Both the position numbers and the translations under genes were made by a program. This document shows, in pieces, positions 1 through 6,408 of a stretch of 13,948 bases of DNA. This DNA is from Nanobdellota archaeon (GTDB taxonomy: Archaea > Nanobdellota > Nanobdellia > Pacearchaeales > GW2011-AR1). The notes under the pieces were generated by a model, which was given only the letters and a program-made list of their open reading frames with translations, did not search any database and had not been told where the DNA came from. The DNA is taken from assembly GCA_030688225.1 (NCBI GenBank), contig JAUYIO010000054.1:1-13948 (forward strand), given 5' to 3'. Numbering within the stretch: position 1 is the first letter of the stretch; every line of letters starts with the position of its first letter.

Positions 1-1
1 A

Positions 2-1450
2 GCACCATTGCATGAAGTTGTTTTAAATATGTCAATCAAACATCACCCTAATCCAAAAAATGCACAAGCGTACAGGATTCCAAAAATTTGGCACGGAGAT
101 GTTGAATCTCAAATTGGAAAAGATTTTTTGAATTGTAATCCAGATGGAGAAGTTGCTTTCGTTCCTATCAAAATTGTCGTTGATAAACACGCAGGAGAAG
201 TTGCAGCAGGAAGATTATTCTCAGGAACTTTGAAACAGGGAGACGAAGTTTATATGGCTCTTGCAAAAAGAAAAGTAAGAATCCAGCAGGTTTCAGTCTA
301 TAAAGGAGCACAAAGAGTTATCGTTGATCAAGTTCCTTCAGGAAACATCGTCGGTGTTGTCGGTTTGAAAAATGTTTTTGCAGGTGAAACTGTCAGCAAG
401 GATGAAATAGAACCTTTTGAAGCAATCAAGCATTTGTTTGAACCTGTCGTTACAAAATCTATTGAAGCAAAAAAAGCAGCAGACTTGCCGAAGCTGGTTG
501 AAGTTTTGAAACAAGTCGCAAAAGAAGATCCTTCTATAAAAATTACTATTAATGAACAAACAGGGGAAAGTTTAATGTCGGGAATGGGGGAATTGCATTT
601 GGAAATTATAGAAAACAGAATAAAAACAGAAAAAGGTCTTGACGTAAAAACTTCTCAGCCAATTATTGTTTACAGGGAAACAGTCAATAAAGAATCTCCT
701 GCAATGGAAGGTAGAAGTCCTAACAAACATAATAGTTTCTTCATAAAAGTTGAACCACTTGAAGATAATATTTACGAAGCAATAAAAAGTGGAGAGCTTC
801 CTGAAACAAGAATAAAGAAAAAATCTCAGGACGTTTCTGAAAAACTTTCAAAACTCGGATGGGATGGAGATACAATAAGAGATGTCAGAGATATTTACAA
901 AGGAAATGTTTTCCTTGACCAGACACGAGGAGAAGTTCATATCGGAGAAGTTATTGAAATGGTTTTGGATGCATTTGAAATGGTTATGGATTCAGGGCCT
1001 TTGGCAAGAGAACCGTGCATGAAAATGAAAGTTTCTTTAATGGACATCAGACTTCATGAGGACGCGATTCATCGTGGTCCTGCTCAGGTTTATCCAGCTG
1101 TTCGGGAATCAATAACAGAATCAATGAAAAAAGCAAGTGCTTGTTTATACGAGCCTGTTCAAGTTCATGTTATTGAAATGCCTGACAAATTCCTTGGGAC
1201 AATTACAAAATTAGTTGGAAGCAAGAGAGGACAGATGATTGAAGTTAAACAGGAAGGAACAAATGCAGAAATGAAAGCTAAACTTCCCGTCGCTGAAATG
1301 ATTGGATGGAGTAATGATTTAAGAAGTGCAACAGAGGGACGTGGAAGTTCTTCATTGTTAGACCAATTATTTGAAGCTGTTCCAAAGAGTCTTGAAACAG
1401 ATGTTATTAGGAAAATACGTGAACGTAAAGGATTGAGTGAAAATCAATAA
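2..1450 (+). CDS. fusA: Translation elongation factor 2 (aEF-2), 5'-truncated by the window edge
   Basis: EF-2 is the ribosomal translocase GTPase. The reading frame is open to the window start: the first codons read A-P-L-H-E-V-V-L, so the apparent TTG start at 8 is internal. About 482 residues are present against roughly 730 in the family, so the GTPase domain lies upstream of the window. Visible parts are domain II (GEVAFVPIKIVVDKHAGEVA), domain III (SGMGELHLEII), domain IV and the C-terminal domain V. Domain IV carries LHEDAIHRGPAQVYPAVR. The His codon at 1070-1072 is the family's diphthamide site, which identifies an archaeal or eukaryotic EF-2 rather than bacterial EF-G. The stop is followed within a few bases by the TATA box of the next gene. 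Identification is secure; only the 5' end is missing. Confidence 0.97.
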   Translation, partial: APLHEVVLNMSIKHHPNPKNAQAYRIPKIWHGDVESQIGKDFLNCNPDGEVAFVPIKIVVDKHAGEVAAGRLFSGTLKQGDEVYMALAKRKVRIQQVSVYKGAQRVIVDQVPSGNIVGVVGLKNVFAGETVSKDEIEPFEAIKHLFEPVVTKSIEAKKAADLPKLVEVLKQVAKEDPSIKITINEQTGESLMSGMGELHLEIIENRIKTEKGLDVKTSQPIIVYRETVNKESPAMEGRSPNKHNSFFIKVEPLEDNIYEAIKSGELPETRIKKKSQDVSEKLSKLGWDGDTIRDVRDIYKGNVFLDQTRGEVHIGEVIEMVLDAFEMVMDSGPLAREPCMKMKVSLMDIRLHEDAIHRGPAQVYPAVRESITESMKKASACLYEPVQVHVIEMPDKFLGTITKLVGSKRGQMIEVKQEGTNAEMKAKLPVAEMIGWSNDLRSATEGRGSSSLLDQLFEAVPKSLETDVIRKIRERKGLSENQ

Positions 1451-1458
1451 TTTTAAAA
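1451..1458 (+). promoter_or_regulatory. TATA-like box for the 1481 gene
   Basis: TTTTAAAA directly follows the EF-2 stop codon and is centred 26.5 nt before the ATG at 1481. This is the archaeal TATA-to-TSS distance expected for a leaderless mRNA. No Shine-Dalgarno sequence is present in the intervening bases. Inferred from sequence alone. Confidence 0.55.
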
Positions 1459-1480
1459 ATTAGTTCTAAATGTTTTTTAG

Positions 1481-2065
1481 ATGGGAAGGGAAAAAGCAAA
1501 AGTTTGTTCAAGGTTAATTCAATATCTTGAAGAAGATAACAAAGAAATTGAATGGGATAAATCATGTTGGGCTGACGGAGTAGTTTACCAAAAAGAATGT
1601 CTTGTTGGTAGAAGAGATAATGAATTTACCACAACTACTTATTTTGCTAATTTAAATGAAAGTTATGTTGGGGTGGATTTAAGTTTTGATATTGATTGGA
1701 GTGAAGAAATAAATTCAGGAATATATCATTCTACTTTTAATCTAAGCTTTTCAGAATGGAGTCGTAGGCTAGGCTTGAATCCAAAGCCAGCAAACATGAA
1801 TTTCTTCTCAACAAACCACTACTTTGAAGAAAAAGAAAATCCTTGTTTTAGAGATATTCCAATTTTTCAAGCAAAATATTATGTTATGTTCCTTCAATAT
1901 TTTGACGAGGCAAAAATAGCTTTGGACGATTTTGTTGAAAGAAGAAAAGACCTTACGAAATTTTTTAAAGGAATGAATCAAGAATCAACAGAACAGTTTG
2001 AGAAATTAATGGAAAGATTCAAGCAATATGAATGTCATGACAAAGTTGTAAGAATATGTAATTGA
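1481..2065 (+). CDS. Unrecognised 194-aa soluble protein
   Basis: I do not recognise the family. The protein has no signal peptide or membrane segment. The N-terminal half (residues 20-90) is rich in aromatic and acidic residues and looks beta-rich (WADGVVYQKE, TTTTYFANLNESYVGVDLSFDIDW). Residues 125-185 look helical and charged (IFQAKYYVMFLQYFDEAKIALDDFVERR). Six cysteines are scattered (residues 9, 29, 40, 122, 185 and 193) without a clear CxxC motif. The start at 1481 is supported by a TATA box 26.5 nt upstream, which implies a leaderless message separate from EF-2. It sits between EF-2 and a DUF202 gene, but nothing in the context assigns a function. It is probably a real gene because it is long, intact and has its own promoter. 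Confidence 0.75.
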   Translation: MGREKAKVCSRLIQYLEEDNKEIEWDKSCWADGVVYQKECLVGRRDNEFTTTTYFANLNESYVGVDLSFDIDWSEEINSGIYHSTFNLSFSEWSRRLGLNPKPANMNFFSTNHYFEEKENPCFRDIPIFQAKYYVMFLQYFDEAKIALDDFVERRKDLTKFFKGMNQESTEQFEKLMERFKQYECHDKVVRICN

Positions 2066-2074
2066 ATCAGTAGA

Positions 2075-2082
2075 TTTTAAAA
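2075..2082 (+). promoter_or_regulatory. TATA-like box for the DUF202 gene
   Basis: TTTTAAAA is centred about 40 nt before the ATG at 2119. It predicts transcription from about 2105 and a leader of about 14 nt containing GAGG (2112-2115), only 3 nt from the start codon. A second T/A-rich stretch, TATAATAAA at 2101, is too close to act as the TATA box. Confidence 0.4.
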
Positions 2083-2118
2083 AGATAATTTCCTTTTTCT
2101 TATAATAAAAAGAGGAAA

Positions 2119-2388
2119 ATGAAAAACAATCTTGATTTAAGAAAGAAATTAATTAGCCACAAAAAATTAGCGCAGGAGAGAACTATTCTTGCTATAGAAA
2201 GAAATACTCTTGCTTACATAAGAACTGGCTTTTCTTCTTTCGTTTTAGGAATTGCATTAATTAAATTATTTGAAGAGCATATAAAATATGTTTATGCAGG
2301 TTACACCTCTCTCTTTATAGGAATAATATTAATCTTGCTAGGATTTATTTATTATCCTTTGAGAAAGAAAAAAATACTTTCTTATTAA
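2119..2388 (+). CDS. DUF202 (YidH-like) small membrane protein
   Basis: The 89-residue protein shows the DUF202 signature in its first half, LAQERTILAIERNTLAYIRTG (residues 17-37), the repeated L-A-x-x-R-T pattern typical of this family. Two hydrophobic helices follow, at about residues 33-51 and 57-79. The tail is short and basic (LRKKKILSY), so both termini are probably cytoplasmic. The family is widespread in bacteria and archaea, and its role is not well defined; some members are fused to or neighbours of transporters and polyphosphate-related proteins. The length matches the family. Its position between EF-2 and aEF1A does not suggest a translational role. The family call is confident; function is unknown. 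Confidence 0.85.
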   Translation: MKNNLDLRKKLISHKKLAQERTILAIERNTLAYIRTGFSSFVLGIALIKLFEEHIKYVYAGYTSLFIGIILILLGFIYYPLRKKKILSY

Positions 2389-2566
2389 AAGTTGAATGAC
2401 CAATATAATTTATCTTTTAATATTTGTCGCGTTTAACAACGAGATATAAAGATATCTATCAAAGAAAATTTTATCTTAGGTTTTACGTTATGAAAATTTA
2501 TTAATGAGAGATTTACGAAAAGCAACGAGTCCAATATACACAATCATTAGCAGGAAGTTTCCCCCC
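2389..2566 (+). other. Intergenic region upstream of the aEF1A promoter
   Basis: This stretch precedes the aEF1A promoter and holds no convincing gene. Small dyads are visible: CGTT-TAAC-AACG at about 2429-2440, and AGATAT (2442-2447) pairing with ATATCT (2452-2457) around an AAAG loop. A C6 run at 2561-2566 abuts the promoter. No tRNA-like T-arm or cloverleaf was found on either strand. Confidence 0.5.
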
Positions 2567-2581
2567 GAAAAGTTTTTAAAC
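2566..2581 (+). promoter_or_regulatory. BRE/TATA promoter of aEF1A
   Basis: CGAAAAGTTTTTAAAC combines a purine-rich BRE (CGAAAA) with a TATA box (TTTTTAAA, 2573-2580). The core is nearly identical to the one upstream of the surface-protein gene at 6335-6350, which supports it as a strong promoter type in this genome. Transcription is predicted from about 2603-2606, giving a leader of about 130 nt, unusually long for this window. Confidence 0.65.
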
Positions 2582-2604
2582 TAAATTTTTTATTAACTTA
2601 TATC

Positions 2605-2735
2605 AAAATTTTCTCGCGAAAATTTTTAGATTACTTTCCTTAGGAAAGTTGAACGACATCTTCGGATTGCACGAAAAATGTCGTCCTTCAAATAAGAAAA
2701 GGGAAAATCGAAAAAAACCGCGAGGTTGTTTTCAA
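2605..2735 (+). promoter_or_regulatory. Structured 5' leader of aEF1A mRNA with a partly occluded Shine-Dalgarno
   Basis: Four perfect stems lie between the predicted TSS and the start codon. First, AAAATTTTC (2605-2613) pairs with GAAAATTTT (2618-2626) around TCGC. Second, ACTTTCC (2633-2639) pairs with GGAAAGT (2643-2649). Third, ACGACAT (2653-2659) pairs with ATGTCGT (2678-2684), with an inner TTCG/CGAA helix. Fourth, AACC (2716-2719) pairs with GGTT (2724-2727) around GCGA, a GNRA-type tetraloop. The Shine-Dalgarno GAGGT (2722-2726) has a 9-nt spacer to the ATG at 2736, and its GGT lies in the fourth stem. The pairing is seen directly; a regulatory role is inferred. Confidence 0.55.
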
Positions 2736-4019
2736 ATGGCAAAAGAAAAACCAAATATGAATGTAGTGTTCGTCGGACATGTCGACGCTGGAAAGTCAAC
2801 AATAGTTGGACAACTCTTATTCTCAAGTGGAATTGTTTCTGAACAGGAAATGGCTAAGCTTAAAGCTGAAGCTGAAAAACACGGAAAAGCTGGTTTTGAA
2901 TTCGCTTATGTTATGGACAAGATTAAAGAGGAAAGAGAAAGAGGAGTTACAATTGATTTAGCTTACAGAAAAATAATGACTCCAAAATTCCAAATCACAA
3001 TCATTGACGCTCCTGGACACAGGGACTTCGTTAAAAACATGATTACTGGTGCATCACAAGCAGACGCTGCTTTCTTGGTTATTGCTGCTCCTGCAGGTGT
3101 TCAGCCTCAGACAACAGAACATTTATGGTTGTTAAGAACAGCAGGTGTAAAAAATATTTGCATAGCAATAAACAAGATGGACGCTGTTGGTTATGGGGAA
3201 GATAAATTCAATAAAGTTAAAGAAGAGATTGGAAAGTTATTGACAGGTGTTGGAATAAAACCTGAAAGCACAACTTTCATCGCATGTTCTGGGTTAAAAG
3301 GAGATAATATTGTTAAGAAATCTGAAAATATGTCTTGGTATAAAGGCCCTACAATTATGGAACAAATGGATTTGTTCCCAGCACCTGAACCACCAACTAA
3401 TTTGCCAATGAGAATGCCTGTTCAGGATGTTTATGAAATCACAGGTATTGGAACAGTTCCAGTTGGAAAAATAGTTTCTGGAATTATGAAACAAGGAATG
3501 AAAGTCAAGGTTCTTCCTGGTAGAACAGGAACAGGTACTGAAGGAGAAGTTAAAACAATTGAAGCTCACCATGAAACTCTTCCTCAGGCAGAAGCAGGAG
3601 ATAATGTTGGTATTAATATAAGAGGAGTTGGAAAGAAAGATATTGCAAGAGGAGATGTAATTTGCGACGCTGCAAATCCTATTCCTGTTGTAGAAGAATT
3701 CATCGCAACAATCACAGTTATTAATCATCCTACTGTTTTGGCAAAAGGATACACACCAGTATTTCATATTCACACAGCACAAGTGCCTTGCCAATTCATA
3801 GAATTAATTGCACAGATTGACCCGAGAACAGGAGCAGTTGTTAAAGAACATCCTGATTTCTTGAAAAACGGAGACACTGCAAAAGTTAGAATCAAACCAA
3901 TTGGAAATTTATGCTTAGAAACACAGAAAGAAAATCCTTTCACATCAAAATTCTCTGTTAGAGACGCTGGTGCAACAGTTGCAGCAGGAATGTGTACAGA
4001 AATTGTGAAGAAAAAATAA
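2736..4019 (+). CDS. tuf: Translation elongation factor 1-alpha (aEF1A)
   Basis: aEF1A is the GTPase that delivers aminoacyl-tRNA to the ribosomal A site. The 427-aa length is normal for archaea. GTPase motifs are complete: G1 GHVDAGKST (residues 14-22), G2 Thr in ERERGVTID (Thr72), G3 DAPGH (91-95), G4 NKMD (146-149) and a G5-like SGLKGD. Domains II and III follow, with GIGTVPVGKIVSG and a conserved C-terminal RDAGATVAAGMCTEI. I chose the ATG at 2736. An in-frame TTG at 2649 would add 29 lysine/arginine-rich residues, but these coincide with the leader hairpins and lie before the Shine-Dalgarno GAGGT. No rps10 gene follows, unlike the common archaeal arrangement. The identification is certain. 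Confidence 0.98.
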   Translation: MAKEKPNMNVVFVGHVDAGKSTIVGQLLFSSGIVSEQEMAKLKAEAEKHGKAGFEFAYVMDKIKEERERGVTIDLAYRKIMTPKFQITIIDAPGHRDFVKNMITGASQADAAFLVIAAPAGVQPQTTEHLWLLRTAGVKNICIAINKMDAVGYGEDKFNKVKEEIGKLLTGVGIKPESTTFIACSGLKGDNIVKKSENMSWYKGPTIMEQMDLFPAPEPPTNLPMRMPVQDVYEITGIGTVPVGKIVSGIMKQGMKVKVLPGRTGTGTEGEVKTIEAHHETLPQAEAGDNVGINIRGVGKKDIARGDVICDAANPIPVVEEFIATITVINHPTVLAKGYTPVFHIHTAQVPCQFIELIAQIDPRTGAVVKEHPDFLKNGDTAKVRIKPIGNLCLETQKENPFTSKFSVRDAGATVAAGMCTEIVKKK

Positions 4020-4035
4020 TTCTTTTTTGTTTCTT
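4020..4035 (+). terminator. T-rich tract after aEF1A
   Basis: A T-rich stretch (TTCTTTTTTGTTTCTT) immediately follows the aEF1A stop. Archaeal RNA polymerase terminates at T-tracts, so this is a candidate terminator or partial-readthrough point before the small gene at 4046. There is no hairpin. Confidence 0.35.
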
Positions 4036-4045
4036 ATTGAACAAA

Positions 4046-4264
4046 ATGCCAAAAATCCAATATTATTGTGATAACAGATTCCACAGCGACGGAATTTCTG
4101 CTGCAGATATTTATGGAAGAGAAGCATATCATCTCCCTATGGAAAAGAGATTTATGACTCCATCACAAATGAAAGCAGTTGATGAACGTTCTACTCTTGA
4201 AATTATGAATGAAGACGGGGAAATCCCAACCTTTTTCTCTCCAAGCTTTAGGACAATTCAATAA
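4046..4264 (+). CDS. Unrecognised 72-aa protein downstream of aEF1A
   Basis: The protein begins MPKIQYYCDNRFHSDGISAAD and is hydrophilic, with no signal peptide or membrane helix. I do not recognise the family. The N-terminus has Cys8, His13 and aromatic residues. The centre reads like a short helix (TPSQMKAVDERSTLEIM, residues 37-53), and the last 15 residues are Phe/Pro/Ser-rich. The frame could extend upstream to 3992 inside aEF1A, but the ATG at 4046, 26 nt after the aEF1A stop, is a more natural start. No clear TATA box of its own is seen, so co-transcription with aEF1A is plausible. It is short but intact, and probably a lineage-restricted gene. Confidence 0.55.
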   Translation: MPKIQYYCDNRFHSDGISAADIYGREAYHLPMEKRFMTPSQMKAVDERSTLEIMNEDGEIPTFFSPSFRTIQ

Positions 4265-4300
4265 AAATGTTTCTAAAATAATTTTTCTATAACAATAATA

Positions 4301-4308
4301 ATTAAAAA
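4301..4308 (+). promoter_or_regulatory. TATA-like box for the 4330 gene
   Basis: ATTAAAAA is centred 25.5 nt before the ATG at 4330. Its context, TTAAAAACTCTTCTT, closely matches TTAAAAACTTCTTC before the 4631 gene, so the two small genes share a promoter style and are probably leaderless. Confidence 0.5.
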
Positions 4309-4329
4309 CTCTTCTTAATATTCTTATGA

Positions 4330-4581
4330 ATGCATCCTTACAATATCTACAAGATAGATTTTGAAGATTTTTCTATCGCTGGAAGAGTTGCCTTAGTTGC
4401 TGCTAAATCTGAAGATTCTGCTGAAAGAATTTTGAGGGGAAACTATTTGGGAAATTATAATCAAACAAAAAAACCAAGATTTAAAGTTAAAAGTTTGGAA
4501 GAAATCTCTTTTAAAGTCTGGGAAAAGAAAGATACTGGGTTTAAATCAAATAAAGAGGGAGTGATTTATTCTGGACAATAA
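4330..4581 (+). CDS. Unrecognised 83-aa basic protein
   Basis: The protein begins MHPYNIYKIDFEDFSIAGRV and continues ALVAAKSEDSAERILRGNYLG. The pattern of alternating hydrophobic strands followed by a helix that ends in AERIL suggests a small alpha/beta fold. The C-terminal half is lysine-rich (NQTKKPRFKVKSLEE). No membrane segment, signal peptide or cysteine is present. I do not recognise the family. The ATG at 4330 is favoured over one at 4326, which opens only a 12-codon frame, and it has a TATA box 25.5 nt upstream, consistent with leaderless translation. It is separated from the flanking small genes by about 50-65 nt on each side. Confidence 0.6.
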   Translation: MHPYNIYKIDFEDFSIAGRVALVAAKSEDSAERILRGNYLGNYNQTKKPRFKVKSLEEISFKVWEKKDTGFKSNKEGVIYSGQ

Positions 4582-4601
4582 ATCTTTTAACTACAACAAT
4601 T

Positions 4602-4609
4602 CTTAAAAA
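4602..4609 (+). promoter_or_regulatory. TATA-like box for the 4631 gene
   Basis: CTTAAAAA is centred 25.5 nt before the ATG at 4631, implying a leaderless mRNA. The sequence is nearly the same as the promoter of the preceding gene. Confidence 0.5.
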
Positions 4610-4630
4610 CTTCTTCATCTTAGTTGTAAT

Positions 4631-4840
4631 ATGTCAAATCTTGAGAAAAAATCTTCTGAACCGTTTGAATATAATTTTACTGATTTGATTATTTTAGGGA
4701 AACCCTTAAGACATATTCCAAAGATTATGAAGGAGCCTGATAAAGTAGTCAGAGGATATGAATTCCTTGTAATGGGAGCTTTAGTTGCTTCACAAGCTTG
4801 TTGTTATTATTTCGGTCCACAATTATTTCTTGGAAATTAA
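4631..4840 (+). CDS. Unrecognised 69-aa protein with one C-terminal hydrophobic segment
   Basis: The protein begins MSNLEKKSSEPFEYNFTDLI and contains a charged central part (HIPKIMKEPDKVVRGYE). A hydrophobic stretch at residues 44-67 (FLVMGALVASQACCYYFG) could be a tail anchor or a buried helix, with two adjacent cysteines (Cys57-Cys58). No family is recognised. Its own TATA-like box at the standard distance supports both the start and the gene. It is the third of three consecutive small genes between aEF1A and dnaG. Confidence 0.55.
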   Translation: MSNLEKKSSEPFEYNFTDLIILGKPLRHIPKIMKEPDKVVRGYEFLVMGALVASQACCYYFGPQLFLGN

Positions 4841-4849
4841 ATCCAAAAC

Positions 4850-4857
4850 TTTAAATA
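4850..4857 (+). promoter_or_regulatory. Orphan TATA-like box with no obvious downstream gene
   Basis: CAAAACTTTAAATATCC (4844-4860) has the BRE/TATA look of the other promoters here (TTTAAATA, 4850-4857). Transcription is predicted from about 4877-4881, but the next substantial gene, dnaG, has its own box at 5007. A hairpin with a T-run follows at 4932-4950. Confidence 0.3.
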
Positions 4858-4931
4858 TCCTTTTTCCCAATAATTCTTGTTAGAAAAATATCAGTTGATT
4901 ATTATTAAATCACATCACAATAATTCACTTT

Positions 4932-4950
4932 AAGCATTCATGCTTTTTTT
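4932..4950 (+). terminator. Hairpin plus T7 tract upstream of dnaG
   Basis: AAGCA (4932-4936) pairs with TGCTT (4941-4945) around TTCA, and the 3' arm runs into seven T residues (4944-4950). This resembles an intrinsic terminator. A second dyad follows: GTTAC (4955-4959) pairs with GTAAC (4964-4968). It may end transcripts from the small-gene cluster or from the orphan promoter at 4850. Confidence 0.4.
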
Positions 4951-5006
4951 GAAAGTTACACTAGTAACAAATGTAATCAGATATTTTTCTAAATAAAATC
5001 ATAAGA

Positions 5007-5013
5007 TTTTATA
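5007..5013 (+). promoter_or_regulatory. TATA-like box of dnaG
   Basis: TTTTATA is centred 27 nt before the dnaG ATG, indicating a leaderless mRNA. It lies on the 3' arm of a dyad, AAAATC (4995-5000) pairing with GATTTT (5005-5010), which could be a regulator site overlapping the promoter or simply A/T-rich coincidence. Confidence 0.45.
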
Positions 5014-5036
5014 CAATTAAAATTAATAAATAGAAA

Positions 5037-6230
5037 ATGGCAAAAATAAGTCCAGTATCAATAAAATACATGATACATGCTAATTTCACTGCAGAAGGAG
5101 CATTGGAAAAACCAGATGTTATCGGAGCTTTGTTCGGGCAGACAGAAGGTTTGCTTGGAGCAGATCTTGAAATGAGAGAGCTTCAGAAAGAAGGGAAAAT
5201 AGGAAGAATTGAAGTTGACCTTCAGAGAAACGACAGAAGAACAACTGGAACTATAAAAATTCCAACAGCTTTAGACCAGTCAGAAACAACTTTGATTGCT
5301 GCTGCGATTGAGACAATTGAACGAATAGGACCAAGTGATGCTCAGTTAGAGGTAGAAAGAATTGAAGATGTTAGAGGAAGCAAGAGAGATTACATAATTG
5401 AACGTGCAAAAAAGTTAATGGGTGGAATTCAGGGCTCTGCAAATTCAAGAGAAATATCCAATGAAATCAAGGATTCTGCAAGAATAAGCGATGTTCAGGA
5501 ATACGGAGATGAAAAACTCCCAAGTGGAGATTTATCTGGAAACGAAATCATCGTTGTTGAAGGAAGAGCAGATGTTCTTAATTTGATGAGAGCAGGTGTC
5601 AAGAATGTTATTGCAATGAACGGAACAAAACTTCCGGGATCAGTCAAGAAATTGAGCGAAGAAAAAGAAGTAACTTTGTTTGTTGATGGAGACAGGGGAG
5701 GAAAGTTAATCATTCAAAATGTTGTTGATAATGCAAGAGTGAAATACATCGCAATTGCTCCTGATGGAAAGGAAGTAGAGGAATTAACAGGTAAAGAAGT
5801 TTTAATGAATTTAAGGAAAAAAATTCCTGTGAGGGAATTTCTAAGCAGGGAAAAATTTTCAAACAGATATTCTGGAAAATCTGAGAAATCAGAGGATCCA
5901 GATTTATCTGGAAATACTGAAAAAGATTCCTTGAAAGATTCAAAAAAAGATATGAATAATATTGAAGAAAAATTAAAAGAGATTTCAAGAAAAAATAAAG
6001 GAACAGGAAAATCAGTTCTTGTTAATGAAGATTTGGAAGCAGTGAAAAGCATTTCAACAAAAGCACTTGCATCAACATTAAAAAGATTAAGGGAAAAACC
6101 TTTTGCAATTGTGATTGACGGAACAGCAACAAATTCAATAATTAATTCTGCAGAGGATGCAAGATGTCAGATTATAGTTGCAAAGAACTTTGCAACAACA
6201 GACACCAAGATTAAGCTGATGAGTTTTTAA
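5037..6230 (+). CDS. dnaG: Archaeal DnaG (TOPRIM primase/exosome-associated protein)
   Basis: Archaeal DnaG is a TOPRIM protein reported both as a primase and as a subunit of the RNA-degrading exosome. The N-terminus is diagnostic: SPVSIKYMIHANFTAEGALEKPDVIGALFGQTEGLLG (residues 5-41). The TOPRIM domain spans about residues 168-255. Its catalytic Glu175 lies in VVEGRADVLNL and the DxD pair Asp217/Asp219 in LFVDGDRGG. A conserved C-terminal region reads FAIVIDGTATNSIINSAED (356-374). Between them, residues about 265-328 form a charged Lys/Glu/Ser-rich linker of low complexity. The length of 397 aa is within the archaeal range. The start has a TATA box at -27. No exosome genes are adjacent. The identification is confident; which role dominates cannot be read from sequence. 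Confidence 0.96.
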   Translation: MAKISPVSIKYMIHANFTAEGALEKPDVIGALFGQTEGLLGADLEMRELQKEGKIGRIEVDLQRNDRRTTGTIKIPTALDQSETTLIAAAIETIERIGPSDAQLEVERIEDVRGSKRDYIIERAKKLMGGIQGSANSREISNEIKDSARISDVQEYGDEKLPSGDLSGNEIIVVEGRADVLNLMRAGVKNVIAMNGTKLPGSVKKLSEEKEVTLFVDGDRGGKLIIQNVVDNARVKYIAIAPDGKEVEELTGKEVLMNLRKKIPVREFLSREKFSNRYSGKSEKSEDPDLSGNTEKDSLKDSKKDMNNIEEKLKEISRKNKGTGKSVLVNEDLEAVKSISTKALASTLKRLREKPFAIVIDGTATNSIINSAEDARCQIIVAKNFATTDTKIKLMSF

Positions 6231-6334
6231 TAATTCTCCTTAATTTTCCCCCTCGCTGAAACAATCAGTAACAATCATTCACTTTTTGTCCCTAACACAT
6301 AGTTCTACCTTTGTAACTTTTAAATTACGACAGA

Positions 6335-6350
6335 CGAAAAGTTTATAAAT
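6335..6350 (+). promoter_or_regulatory. BRE/TATA promoter of the surface-protein gene
   Basis: CGAAAAGTTTATAAAT has BRE CGAAAA and TATA box TTTATAAA (6342-6349), and matches the aEF1A promoter core. It predicts a TSS near 6372, downstream of the GTG at 6361, which therefore cannot be the start codon. The predicted transcript opens with a perfect hairpin: CAGAAAAC (6372-6379) pairs with GTTTTCTG (6383-6390) around AAA. Confidence 0.7.
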
Positions 6351-6408
6351 AAAATCCTATGTGAATAACCACAGAAAACAAAGTTTTCTGATAACTAAAT
6401 TAAATAAA

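Noticed and set aside
2389..2566. Possible tRNA or other structural RNA upstream of aEF1A
   Set aside because: No T-arm or D-arm consensus and no cloverleaf on either strand; only small A/T-rich dyads.
2504..2584. 26-codon frame beginning MRDLRKATSPIY upstream of aEF1A
   Set aside because: It runs through the aEF1A BRE/TATA box, has no promoter or ribosome site of its own, and matches no known family.
2649..2735. In-frame TTG that would extend aEF1A by 29 residues
   Set aside because: The extension overlaps the leader hairpins and precedes the Shine-Dalgarno at 2722. It is not like any EF1A N-terminus, while MAKEKPNMNVVFVGHVDAGK is.
3294..3794. 166-codon minus-strand frame opposite aEF1A
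   Set aside because: Cys/Asn/Ser/Phe-rich composition typical of an antisense shadow of a highly biased gene; aEF1A on the other strand is certain.
6361..6408. GTG start adding 16 residues to the surface protein
   Set aside because: It lies only about 15 nt after the TATA centre, before the predicted TSS, and would add a polar stretch in front of a good signal peptide.
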